Origin: Polynucleobacter sp. VK25
Lineage (GTDB): Bacteria; Pseudomonadota; Gammaproteobacteria; Burkholderiales; Burkholderiaceae
Reading direction: 5' to 3'
Assembly (NCBI RefSeq): GCF_018687355.1
Contig: NZ_CP061288.1
Coordinates: 1,312,144 to 1,376,143, forward strand
DNA: 64,000 nucleotides
The translations under genes and the position numbers were made by a program. Positions 39,438 to 47,008 of this stretch are shown here, in pieces (position 1 is the first letter of the stretch; every line of letters begins with the position of its first letter). The notes under the pieces were generated by a model that saw only the letters and a program-made list of their open reading frames with translations, was not told the origin of the DNA and made no database searches.

Positions 39438-39451
39438 CCCGTAATTACGGG
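39438..39451. promoter_or_regulatory. 14-bp perfect palindrome between the regulator gene and oxc
   Basis: CCCGTAATTACGGG, 12 bases from the regulator gene's stop codon. It may be a second operator or the stem of a regulator-gene terminator; no T-tract follows. Confidence 0.4.
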
Positions 39452-39463
39452 CGGTTTTGACCC

Positions 39464-40081
39464 TTAGACAAAGAGCTCTTTATGCTTTGTTTTGAGGCGA
39501 CTTAGAGTCTCAGGAGAAAGATTTAGGTAGGCAGCCAGCTCTTTCTTTGGGAGAAGCTCGAACAAATCCTCATATTTACGCAAGAAACGCTCTACCCGAC
39601 CTGGGGCATCGAGCATATGCAAGGTAATGGTATGTGCCATGATTTCACTCATCAGGCGCATTACCTCGAATTCAAAGCTCTCTTTTAGGGGCTTGTGCTG
39701 TTCAAGGAACTCCGCCCACTTCTTCATAGGCATCCGGGCTACACGGGCCTTGGTGACACAGGCAATGCTGTAGGGAGCTGCCGTTTTCAAGCGCCAAGCG
39801 GCATAGCTAGTTTCGATATCTTTTTCGATGGCGAAACGCAGAATCATCTCTTTTGCATCTGCACTAGAAACGATGCGCTTGAGGATTCCATCCAAAACAA
39901 AATATTGTTCCATCTGATGGTCGCCCTGATGGAGCAATATTTCAGATTTTTTGAGGTCGGAGATCTCCAAGTGGCGCTCTAAATCTGCCATTGCTGCTGG
40001 ATCCAAGCTTTTTAAGACCGAGTTTTGACTTAGCTGCAGACGAATCAGGTTTTTTTCGGGGTGCTTATCTAATGCGGTCAT
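39464..40081 (-). CDS. Crp/Fnr-family transcriptional regulator, likely of oxalate catabolism
   Basis: 205 residues: an N-terminal cyclic-nucleotide-binding-type beta barrel (about 18-120; ILLHQGDHQMEQYFVLDGILKRIV) and a C-terminal winged helix (LLPKKELAAYLNLSPETLSRLKTKH). The barrel lacks the cysteine cluster of FNR, so it is not an iron-sulfur oxygen sensor, and the RxA cAMP-binding signature of CRP is not evident. The effector is unknown. Its SD is AAGGA. Same strand and immediately upstream of oxc, with an FNR-like box between them. Confidence 0.88.
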   Translation of the reverse strand: MTALDKHPEKNLIRLQLSQNSVLKSLDPAAMADLERHLEISDLKKSEILLHQGDHQMEQYFVLDGILKRIVSSADAKEMILRFAIEKDIETSYAAWRLKTAAPYSIACVTKARVARMPMKKWAEFLEQHKPLKESFEFEVMRLMSEIMAHTITLHMLDAPGRVERFLRKYEDLFELLPKKELAAYLNLSPETLSRLKTKHKELFV

Positions 40082-40177
40082 GAATCCTTGCTCCTAGACC
40101 GTCTATTGTAGGCTTTTTTGCCCTCAAAAGCCCTTAACCCCCACTTTAGGCACTGCAATTCCGCTAGAATGGCGGTG

Positions 40178-40368
40178 TCGTGGTGCTTTATTGCAGTGCA
40201 ATAAAGTTAAACGGGAAACACTAAACGTGTGCTGCCCCCGCAACGGTAGGTAAATGCGCCCTTTTTGATTTAACGAGGGCGTCAGGAATCTGACAAAGCC
40301 ACTGTGCGCGTCAATCGCATGGGAAGGCCAGATTTTGATATTTACTAGCCCGGATACCGGCCAAGACA
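40178..40368 (+). ncRNA. Cobalamin (B12) riboswitch
   Basis: Conserved core elements appear in order: AACGGGAAAC (40211 on), GTGTGCTGCCCCCGCAACGG (B12 box, about 40229-40248), AAAGCCACTG, GGGAAGG (40321-40327) and AGCCCGGATACCGGCC (40347-40362). Boundaries are approximate. It sits in the about 440-base leader of the TonB-dependent receptor and should repress it when adenosylcobalamin is plentiful. Confidence 0.93.
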
Positions 40369-40523
40369 GGTGGAATTTTGCGGACGGGGACCTTCGCGCG
40401 CCGATGAATGCGTCCGGTCCCGCGATCTGATGCCACATTGACGCCTGAACTCCTGCACGGGAAATTCTGTTCGACCCAGCTAACGGGGAAGTTAGCTAGG
40501 CAATCGATAACAGGAAGTGAATC
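40369..40523 (+). promoter_or_regulatory. Expression platform of the cobalamin riboswitch
   Basis: About 155 bases between aptamer and ATG. GGGACC (about 40387-40392) can pair with GGTCCC (about 40416-40421), while the neighbouring GGACG can instead pair with CGTCC, two alternative folds. Next to the SD (AGGAAG, 40512-40517) is a hairpin AGCTAAC (40478-40484) / GTTAGCT (40491-40497). The arrangement suggests control of translation start rather than a classic T-tract terminator. Confidence 0.5.
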
Positions 40524-42638
40524 ATGAAGCAGCAGTTCAGAAAGTCAAAAGTCGCCCTACTTTGTGGCGCGTTATTCGTCATCAACAATCCATCTTTTGT
40601 ATTTGCACAAAATTCTCAATCAACAGTCGTTGTGACTGGCTCGCGATTTGAGGAAAACCTTAATGAGGTTCCAGCAAACGTCAAAGTGATTACACGTGAT
40701 GAGATTGCCAATTCAACATCAACCAATATTCCCGATGTTCTGTCGCAAATCGGCGGCTTAAATGTTCGCAGCACGAGTCCAGGACAACTCAATCTTGATG
40801 CAACCGTGGACATGGGCGGTTATGGCGCTACCGCAAACAGTACGACACTGATCTTGATTGATGGGCAAAGACTTAATCCAATTGACTCTAGTGGAGTCAA
40901 TTGGGAATCCATTCCAATGGACTCGATCGAGCGCATAGAGGTACTGCAAGGCGGCGCCAGCGTTCAATACGGCAATGGGGCTGTGGGCGGCGTGATCAAC
41001 ATTATCACTAACGGCAATACCACTAAACTCAATCAAGCAAGCGTTAACTTCGGTAGCTATGGCACGCTGATCAACAACGCGATTTTGCGTGACAGCTACC
41101 AAGACACCACTTATCAACTGAGCGCTAATAGCGCCAATACCCAGGGATGGCGCCAGAACTCCGCCGCCAATGCTTATTCTTTTGATGCAAAGGTGACACA
41201 AAAATTTGGAGCAATTGATCGAATTTATGTAGATCTTTTTTATGCATATACAAATGCACAAAATCCTGGTGGCGTAGTTGGTCAAGTAGGTCAAGGCGAT
41301 CCGCAGTCTGCCAAATTTAATAATATTGGCTCTAACACCACTACCAATAATTCAGGTGTGCGCTTTGGTGGGACCAAGGGCTTAAATGACACTTCCATTG
41401 CTGAGCTAGATGGCTTTTACACAACTAAAACTGCCTTCTTCGCAAACCCCTACTGGGATACCCAAACAGCCTATGACGTTGGTAACTCTTGGCAGGTGCC
41501 TAGTAGCAGCAAGCTGTCCGGTTGGCAGCTCAATCTATCACCCAGAGTGAAGGCCGGACTTGGATCTTTAGGTAGTAGCATCATTGGTTATGAGTTTAAT
41601 AAAGCGGCGCAAGGATCAACTGACACATACGGCGCCACACAACAAGACTTCCTCAATACCAATTTCTATATTGCGAATCCCAATGGTTTAAACCATGACA
41701 TTCAAAACGCATCCATTGTGAATCAATCCATTTATGGAATTTTGAAACTACCCATTGCTGGTGGACTTAGCTTAGATGGCGGGGCAAGACATCAAAACCA
41801 ACAAGCAAACACGACTGACTCCAATATCTTTTCGCCTAACGGCACAGTCAACAATAGCCAAACCTATTCAGCAAATGCAGGTGATGTCGCATTTAATATG
41901 AATTATGCGAAGAACCAAAAGATCTATGTCAAATGGAATCAGTCCTACCGCTTCCCAAATATTGATGAATTCTGGGGATTTAATGCTGAAGGCAATCGTG
42001 TTTTCAATGGCATCTTAAGACCACAAACTGCCCAAACTTACGAGCTTGGCGGCAATTGGATGCTCAATAGCATTCGGATTAATGGCTCGATCTTTACTTC
42101 CGTATCGCAAAACGAGATCACTTATAACCCGTCTACCGGCTACAACTACAACTCTCCATACAACATCAATCGTAAGGGTGTCGTGCTAGATTCATCAGCC
42201 AGCATTACCAATAAGCTGAGTATTGCGGGTGGAGGCAAGTATCAAAAATCTGCTTATAACGATGGTCCATTTTTAGGCAATGAAATACCGTTAACACCAA
42301 ATCTTCTCTTAAATGCTCGTGCCAGCTATTTGATTGATATGAATTGGTCATTTGGTGGCGTTGTCAATTACGTTAGCAATCAACATTACGATGCAAGCCC
42401 AAACTACTACAACGCCTTAGCGGTGATGCCCTCCTACACCGTCGGCGACGTATATCTTGCCTATAAATTAGGTGGTTTTGACGCTAAATTCACCATTAAA
42501 AACGTTGGGAACGCATCCTACGCCACTTATGGCGGCTACGGCACGATCAGTACAGCTGATGGCGTAGGTGCTAAAAGCTATTACTACTACCCTAGCGATA
42601 AAAGGTCCTACTTCATCACCACCAAATATACGTTTTAG
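40524..42638 (+). CDS. TonB-dependent vitamin B12 receptor (BtuB-like)
   Basis: Outer-membrane active transporter, 704 residues. Signal peptide to about residue 28 (FVINNPSFVFAQN), TonB-box-like TVVVTGSRF at the mature N terminus, plug domain with VITRDEI, LIDGQRLNP, IERIEVLQGGASVQYGNGAVGGVINIIT, then a 22-strand type barrel rich in aromatic and Asn/Gly residues ending in a terminal phenylalanine (ITTKYTF). Control by the upstream cobalamin riboswitch makes a corrinoid the probable ligand. No btuCDF genes follow. Confidence 0.9.
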   Translation: MKQQFRKSKVALLCGALFVINNPSFVFAQNSQSTVVVTGSRFEENLNEVPANVKVITRDEIANSTSTNIPDVLSQIGGLNVRSTSPGQLNLDATVDMGGYGATANSTTLILIDGQRLNPIDSSGVNWESIPMDSIERIEVLQGGASVQYGNGAVGGVINIITNGNTTKLNQASVNFGSYGTLINNAILRDSYQDTTYQLSANSANTQGWRQNSAANAYSFDAKVTQKFGAIDRIYVDLFYAYTNAQNPGGVVGQVGQGDPQSAKFNNIGSNTTTNNSGVRFGGTKGLNDTSIAELDGFYTTKTAFFANPYWDTQTAYDVGNSWQVPSSSKLSGWQLNLSPRVKAGLGSLGSSIIGYEFNKAAQGSTDTYGATQQDFLNTNFYIANPNGLNHDIQNASIVNQSIYGILKLPIAGGLSLDGGARHQNQQANTTDSNIFSPNGTVNNSQTYSANAGDVAFNMNYAKNQKIYVKWNQSYRFPNIDEFWGFNAEGNRVFNGILRPQTAQTYELGGNWMLNSIRINGSIFTSVSQNEITYNPSTGYNYNSPYNINRKGVVLDSSASITNKLSIAGGGKYQKSAYNDGPFLGNEIPLTPNLLLNARASYLIDMNWSFGGVVNYVSNQHYDASPNYYNALAVMPSYTVGDVYLAYKLGGFDAKFTIKNVGNASYATYGGYGTISTADGVGAKSYYYYPSDKRSYFITTKYTF

Positions 42639-42667
42639 CCGCCTGGAACGATGGCTCGTCTCAAGGA

Positions 42668-42673
42668 TACAAT
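42668..42673 (+). promoter_or_regulatory. Probable -10 box of the coiled-coil gene, leaderless geometry
   Basis: TACAAT, six bases, ATG at 42680, no usable SD; TGGAAC 18 bases upstream is a poor -35. An 8-bp inverted repeat ATGGCTCG (42651-42658) / CGAGCCAT (42685-42692) flanks the box and spans codons 2-5. Confidence 0.4.
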
Positions 42674-42679
42674 GTCCGT

Positions 42680-42967
42680 ATGAGCGAGCCATTCTCCACT
42701 TCGTCAAATTTAGAGGTCACAGACCTAGGCACCCTTAGTGCCTCCGTCAAGCGTTTATCTGAAAAAATTGCTTTAATTCAAGATGCAGTGGGCAACCTAA
42801 ATCAGAATCGCGCACAGCTTGAGGGTAAGATCGACGATGCCCATAAACGTGTACAACGTATTTTGAGTCGCCTGCCAGATCAAAATGATGGTCGCCAATT
42901 AAATCTACTTGGCGAAGCGGTTCCACCAAACACTTCAGAGGATGATAATGAGCCAACAACGCATTGA
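42680..42967 (+). CDS. Small coiled-coil protein preceding zapA
   Basis: 95 residues, with a heptad-like helical stretch (about 18-65: LSASVKRLSEKIALIQDAVGNLNQNRAQLEGKIDDAHKRVQRILSRLP) and an acidic tail. Not recognised by name; by position and shape it resembles the small coiled-coil proteins found upstream of zapA in many proteobacteria, so a cell-division link is likely. It overlaps the zapA start by 20 bases, implying co-translation. Confidence 0.72.
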   Translation: MSEPFSTSSNLEVTDLGTLSASVKRLSEKIALIQDAVGNLNQNRAQLEGKIDDAHKRVQRILSRLPDQNDGRQLNLLGEAVPPNTSEDDNEPTTH

Positions 42968-43301
42968 AGTCAGTCTCGCTGGCCAGAAGATCACCCTAGC
43001 AACTAGTGCTGAGCATGAACCATTACTCCGCGCAGCATGCGTCTTAGTAGATGAACAAATTCAACTTGCTATCAGTGGCGGTAACCGCAGCATTGAACGT
43101 GCCAGCATGATGGCAGCCCTGAAGATTGCTGGTGATCTCATCACCTTACAAAAAAATCAAGCGCAGCAAAGCAGTCCTTCTAATATGAGCTCCGATGAAG
43201 TCACTCGCCTTAAAGGTGAAATTCGTGCGCTAGAGGATCAAGTAGATGCTTTGATGCAAACCCTTTCCCTGCCTGGTTCGCCAAGGCCAATAGTTCCTTG
43301 A
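42948..43301 (+). CDS. zapA: Cell division protein ZapA
   Basis: FtsZ-ring stabiliser. From ATG 42948 (SD GAGG at 42938-42941) the protein has 117 residues: N-terminal beta domain IEVSLAGQKITLATSAEHEPLLRAACVLVDEQI, ASMMAALKIAGDLI, then a coiled coil (DEVTRLKGEIRALEDQVDALMQTL). An ATG six bases upstream is possible but too close to the SD. Its last codons coincide with the 5' closing arm of the 6S RNA. Confidence 0.92.
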   Translation: MSQQRIEVSLAGQKITLATSAEHEPLLRAACVLVDEQIQLAISGGNRSIERASMMAALKIAGDLITLQKNQAQQSSPSNMSSDEVTRLKGEIRALEDQVDALMQTLSLPGSPRPIVP

Positions 43302-43480
43302 ACCGATGCGCAAGCATCCGGAACGATCTTTACCTTGTGGGCGTGAGCGTTTTGCAAGTTCACAGTGCCAACTTAGACTTGGTTACTCCCTGAACCTCTT
43401 AATGCACCCGAAGCAGAGTAGCCGTTCCACCTTGAACCTTAGGGTTCAGGATGACGGCCTAGCGGCTAAGGCGGGGAATT
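43263..43480 (+). ncRNA. ssrS: 6S RNA
   Basis: Regulator of sigma-70 RNA polymerase in stationary phase. The 3' half reads like E. coli 6S RNA (CACCTTGAACC, AGGGTTCA, GACGGCCTAGCGGC), and the 5' part GTTCGCCAAGGCCAATAGTT...GAACCGATG also aligns. The closing stem is TTCCCTGCCT (43265-43274) with AGGCGGGGAA (43469-43478), ten pairs including one G-U. Location just after zapA is the conserved proteobacterial arrangement. At about 215 bases it is somewhat longer than E. coli 6S RNA (184). Ends are inferred from the stem. Confidence 0.85.
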
Positions 43481-43481
43481 C

Positions 43482-44300
43482 ATGTTACTAAGCGATATCT
43501 TGATGCTGATGTTGTGTGGCGGTATCTCAGGATACTTAGCCGGCCTATTGGGAATCGGCGGCGGGATGATTTTGGTTCCCTTCATGATTCTGGTATTTAA
43601 CCATCTTGGCTTTAGCCAGGAAGTTATTGTCCACATGGCGATCGCCACAGGAATGGCCACTATTTTATTTACTACAACCTCTGCAATTTGGGCGCATCAC
43701 AAACACGGCTCGATTGATTGGAAACTAGTTGCATCCTTAAGTCCAGGAATGGTTTTTGGCGGACTTGTTGGCGGCAGTGAATTATTTGAAGCACTCAAAA
43801 CTTCCTGGCTGTCGTTCTTCTTTGCGCTTTTTGTGGTCTACACCTCAATTCAGATGCTGCTCAATAAGAAGCCTAAGGCAGGCAGAGAATTGCCAAGCGC
43901 AGTGGGATTATTTTCTTTTGGGACATTTGCAGGGGCGCTTGCAAGCTTAGTAGGGGCTGGTGGTGCTTTTATCACCGTTCCATTTATGCTCTGGTGCAAT
44001 GTTAAACCCCATACGGCAATGGCTACTTCATCTGGACTAGGCTTTCCGATTGCCGCTGCAGCAACAATAGGCTATATGTATGGAAGTTGGGGCAACCCTA
44101 ACCTACCAGCGGGTTCTTTGGGGTTTGTTTATTTACCAGCCGTGGCATGCATTGTGGTGGTGAGCATCTTTACCGCACCCTTAGGCGCCAAGATGGCCAG
44201 AAAACTCGACATTGCTCAACTCAAACGGGTATTTGGCATCCTGCTTTTTTTCCTTGCAGCCTTCATGTTTAATGAAAGCCGCAAGGCATTCGGTTTTTAA
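43482..44300 (+). CDS. TauE/SafE-family membrane permease
   Basis: 272-residue membrane protein with about eight helices, of the sulfite exporter TauE/SafE (DUF81) family. Two internal repeats are visible: GYLAGLLGIGGGMILVPFMIL at the N terminus and GALASLVGAGGAFITVPFMLWC at about 147-168. Probable export of sulfite or an organosulfonate product; substrate unproven. Its SD (GCGGGG) lies inside the 3' arm of the 6S RNA, so transcripts that include both could fold in a way that hides it. Convergent with the malonyl-CoA synthetase gene, zero bases apart. Confidence 0.88.
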   Translation: MLLSDILMLMLCGGISGYLAGLLGIGGGMILVPFMILVFNHLGFSQEVIVHMAIATGMATILFTTTSAIWAHHKHGSIDWKLVASLSPGMVFGGLVGGSELFEALKTSWLSFFFALFVVYTSIQMLLNKKPKAGRELPSAVGLFSFGTFAGALASLVGAGGAFITVPFMLWCNVKPHTAMATSSGLGFPIAAAATIGYMYGSWGNPNLPAGSLGFVYLPAVACIVVVSIFTAPLGAKMARKLDIAQLKRVFGILLFFLAAFMFNESRKAFGF

Positions 44301-45824
44301 TTAAGCCGTGTACTGCTGACGCAAAATATTCTTTTGCACCTTACCCATAGCATTACGAGGTAAATCAGCAACAATCTCAAGACGCTTTGGAATCTTAAAG
44401 TTCGCAATTTGCGTCTTCAAAGTAGCGATCATGGCTTCTGCATTTAACTTGGCTCCTGCCTTAGGCACCACCACAGCCATTACAGCCTCACCAAAATCAG
44501 GGTGCGGAATACCGATCACAGCACTCTCATCTACACCAGGCATGTCATCGATAAAGCTCTCGATTTCTTTTGGATAAACGTTATAGCCGCCAGAAATAAT
44601 TAAATCCTTGCTACGGCCAACGATACACAAGTATTCCTTAGGCGCTTTACCGCCATTGGCATCACCACCCCAACGACCAACGTCACCTGTCTTGAACCAA
44701 CCGTCTTTGGTGAATTCTTCGGCAGTCTTCTCAGGCATGCGCCAGTAACCCTTAAATATATTTGGGCCCTTTACCTGAATACCGCCAATTTCATCAACCT
44801 TGCAAGGCTTGTTGTCTTCATTCACAACACGCACCTGAACACCAGGCAATGGCAAACCAACAGAACCGCCAACACGTTTGCCTTTATAAGGATTGGAAAC
44901 CAACATTACTGTCTCACTCATGCCATAACGCTCAAGAATAGGCTGTCCAATCACTTCTTTAAAACTATTAAATGTTTCTGTAAGTAAAGGTGCTGAACCA
45001 GAAATGAACAAGCGCATATTGCGCGCCACTTTCTTATTGAAACCTTTATCAGCCAATAGACGCACATAGAATGTTGGCACACCCATCATCACTGTCGATT
45101 GCGGCATATGCTTAATGAGTTGCGCAGTATCTAAACGCGGCAACCAAATCATCTTGCTACCATTAATCAATGCGCCATGCGCTGCTACAAATAAACCATG
45201 AACGTGGAAGATAGGCAAAGCGTGTAGCAATACATCGCCTTTTTTCCAACCCCAGAACTTTTGCAATACCTGAGCATTGCTGCCCAAGTTTTTATGAGTC
45301 AGCATTGCACCTTTGCTGCGACCAGTAGTGCCAGAGGTATACAAAATCGCGGCAAGATCATCATCTTTTGCTGGAACAGTCTTGAATTTATCACTCAGGT
45401 TTGCAGCACGCTCTAATAAAGTACCCGTACGATTCTCATCCAAGGTAAGGACATGCTTAGTGCCAGCCTTAGAGGCCACCTTCGAAACCCATGAAAGGTT
45501 CTTGCTGCTGCATACCACGAGTGCTGGCTCTGCATTTTCCAAGAAGTACTGGATCTCTGCAGATTGGTAGGCTGTATTGAGCGGCAAATATACATAGCCT
45601 GCACGAATAGTGGCTAGATACAGAAAAAGTGCTTCAGGTGATTTTTCAACCTGCACAGCAACCCTCGCACCCTTTGGCAACTTCAAACCCGCCAATAAAT
45701 TTGCCAGCTTTGCAGTTGCTCCTTCTAGGTCATCCCAGGAGTAGTAAAGACCATCATGCGTCTCGATAGCACAAGCTTTTTTATCTTTTGGAAAACCTTT
45801 TTCCAATAGTGAATATAAATTCAT
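44301..45824 (-). CDS. matB: Malonyl-CoA synthetase
   Basis: ATP-dependent ligation of malonate and CoA (AMP-forming acyl-CoA synthetase family), 507 residues. Core motifs: LYTSGTTGRSKGAMLTH (about 168-184, P-loop), PIFHVHGLFVA, SGSAPLL, ERYGMSETVML, GWFKTGDVG, GRSKDLIISGGYNVYPKEIE, and catalytic lysine near the end in NAMGKVQKN. The sequence, and the malonyl-CoA decarboxylase gene two genes upstream, identify malonate as the substrate. Last gene of the malonate unit. Confidence 0.9.
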   Translation of the reverse strand: MNLYSLLEKGFPKDKKACAIETHDGLYYSWDDLEGATAKLANLLAGLKLPKGARVAVQVEKSPEALFLYLATIRAGYVYLPLNTAYQSAEIQYFLENAEPALVVCSSKNLSWVSKVASKAGTKHVLTLDENRTGTLLERAANLSDKFKTVPAKDDDLAAILYTSGTTGRSKGAMLTHKNLGSNAQVLQKFWGWKKGDVLLHALPIFHVHGLFVAAHGALINGSKMIWLPRLDTAQLIKHMPQSTVMMGVPTFYVRLLADKGFNKKVARNMRLFISGSAPLLTETFNSFKEVIGQPILERYGMSETVMLVSNPYKGKRVGGSVGLPLPGVQVRVVNEDNKPCKVDEIGGIQVKGPNIFKGYWRMPEKTAEEFTKDGWFKTGDVGRWGGDANGGKAPKEYLCIVGRSKDLIISGGYNVYPKEIESFIDDMPGVDESAVIGIPHPDFGEAVMAVVVPKAGAKLNAEAMIATLKTQIANFKIPKRLEIVADLPRNAMGKVQKNILRQQYTA

Positions 45825-45864
45825 TCGAACCTCAAACCCCAGGGGTAATGTTTAATAAAAATTC

Positions 45865-46848
45865 TTAATCTAGTTTGGCGCCAGAAGCTTTAGCTACTGC
45901 AGCCCAACGCTTGATATCAGCACTGACAAATTTTCCAAATGCATCGCCTGTCAAATTTGGAGTATCAGAGCCATTGTTTGTCCAAATAGTTTTTAACTCG
46001 GGAGTGTTGATCGCCTTCTGCACTTCCGCAATCATCTTATCGACGATGGGTTGTGGCGTTCCTTTAGGAGCAAACAAGCCATACCAAGTAGAAACTTCAT
46101 AACCAACTAAACCTGCTTCAGCAGCAGTAGGTACATTTGGGAATCCTGGGGCACGCTTCTGGGAAGCAACTGCCAAGGCCACAATTGAGCCATTCTTGAT
46201 TTGAGCGGCCGAAGAACCCAGACCATCAAACTCCACATCGACCTGCCCTGCAATGAGATCCTGCATTGCAGGACCAGCGCCACGGTATGGAATGTGGGTG
46301 ATGAAGGTTTTTGTCAGCATCTTGAACTGTTCACCAGCTAAATGGTGTGAAGAGCCATTACCAGCACTGGCGTAATTAAACTTGCCTGGGTTTTTCTTCA
46401 AGAGCGCAATAAATTCTTTTAAGTCTTTAACTTGAACATTCTTTGGGTTAACCACAATTACTTGAGGTGGATTTGCAACCATCGCAACGGGTACAAAGCT
46501 TTTCTCGATGTCGTAATCCAAGTTTGGATACATCGCTGGAGCGATTGCATGATGCGCAGCGCCCATAAAGAAGGTATATCCGTCTGGCGCTGCCTTGGCT
46601 GCAATAGAGGCGCCTAAAGTACCGCCAGCACCGCCACGATTATCAACAATGATTTGCTTGCCCAGTTGCTTAGTCAGTTGGGCAGCTAGAGGTCTAGCGA
46701 AAGCATCTGTGCCGCCACCGGCCGGAAAAGGCACAACAAAGGTGATGGGTTTATTTGGCCACTCTTGCGCCATCACCACCAAAGGTGCAGCAAAAATCAG
46801 AAAAGCTATTTTCTTGATCATTGCAGATAGGTTTAATTGGTTAAACAT
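45865..46848 (-). CDS. Bug-family periplasmic binding protein (TctC type), probably for malonate
   Basis: Periplasmic receptor of the tripartite tricarboxylate transporter family. From ATG 46848 (SD GGAGGAGA just upstream) 327 residues; signal peptide about 1-30 ending VVMAQ. Bug motifs: WPNKPITFVVPFPAGGGTDAFARPLAAQL, VDNRGGAGGTLGASIAAKAAPDGYT, HAIAPAMY, and YGLFAPKGTPQPIVDKM. A GTG at 46863 is the only upstream start and overlaps the SD. No tctA/tctB membrane genes are nearby. Position between malonyl-CoA decarboxylase and synthetase suggests a malonate receptor. Confidence 0.9.
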   Translation of the reverse strand: MFNQLNLSAMIKKIAFLIFAAPLVVMAQEWPNKPITFVVPFPAGGGTDAFARPLAAQLTKQLGKQIIVDNRGGAGGTLGASIAAKAAPDGYTFFMGAAHHAIAPAMYPNLDYDIEKSFVPVAMVANPPQVIVVNPKNVQVKDLKEFIALLKKNPGKFNYASAGNGSSHHLAGEQFKMLTKTFITHIPYRGAGPAMQDLIAGQVDVEFDGLGSSAAQIKNGSIVALAVASQKRAPGFPNVPTAAEAGLVGYEVSTWYGLFAPKGTPQPIVDKMIAEVQKAINTPELKTIWTNNGSDTPNLTGDAFGKFVSADIKRWAAVAKASGAKLD

Positions 46849-46951
46849 CTTTGTCTCCTCCACTAGCCACTATTCATGGCTTTAAATTCATTATTAATAC
46901 CGCTTATCCATCACATTACTACCTGGACCTTAACGTCCAGCCCTACATTAG

Positions 46952-46988
46952 ACCCTAAAGTGAATCTCCTGAGATTCTGCCTTAGGGT
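46952..46988. repeat. Long imperfect hairpin in the malonate operon
   Basis: ACCCTAA (46952-46958) with TTAGGGT (46982-46988) encloses GAATCT-CCTG-AGATTC, an extended stem with small internal loops, between the malonyl-CoA decarboxylase stop and the Bug gene. No T-tract; it may adjust relative expression by RNA stability. Confidence 0.45.
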
Positions 46989-47008
46989 ATCTCCCTCATA
47001 ATTCTTGA

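Noticed and set aside
40124..40438. 104-residue minus-strand open frame
   Set aside because: It is antisense to the cobalamin riboswitch and has no protein-like features.
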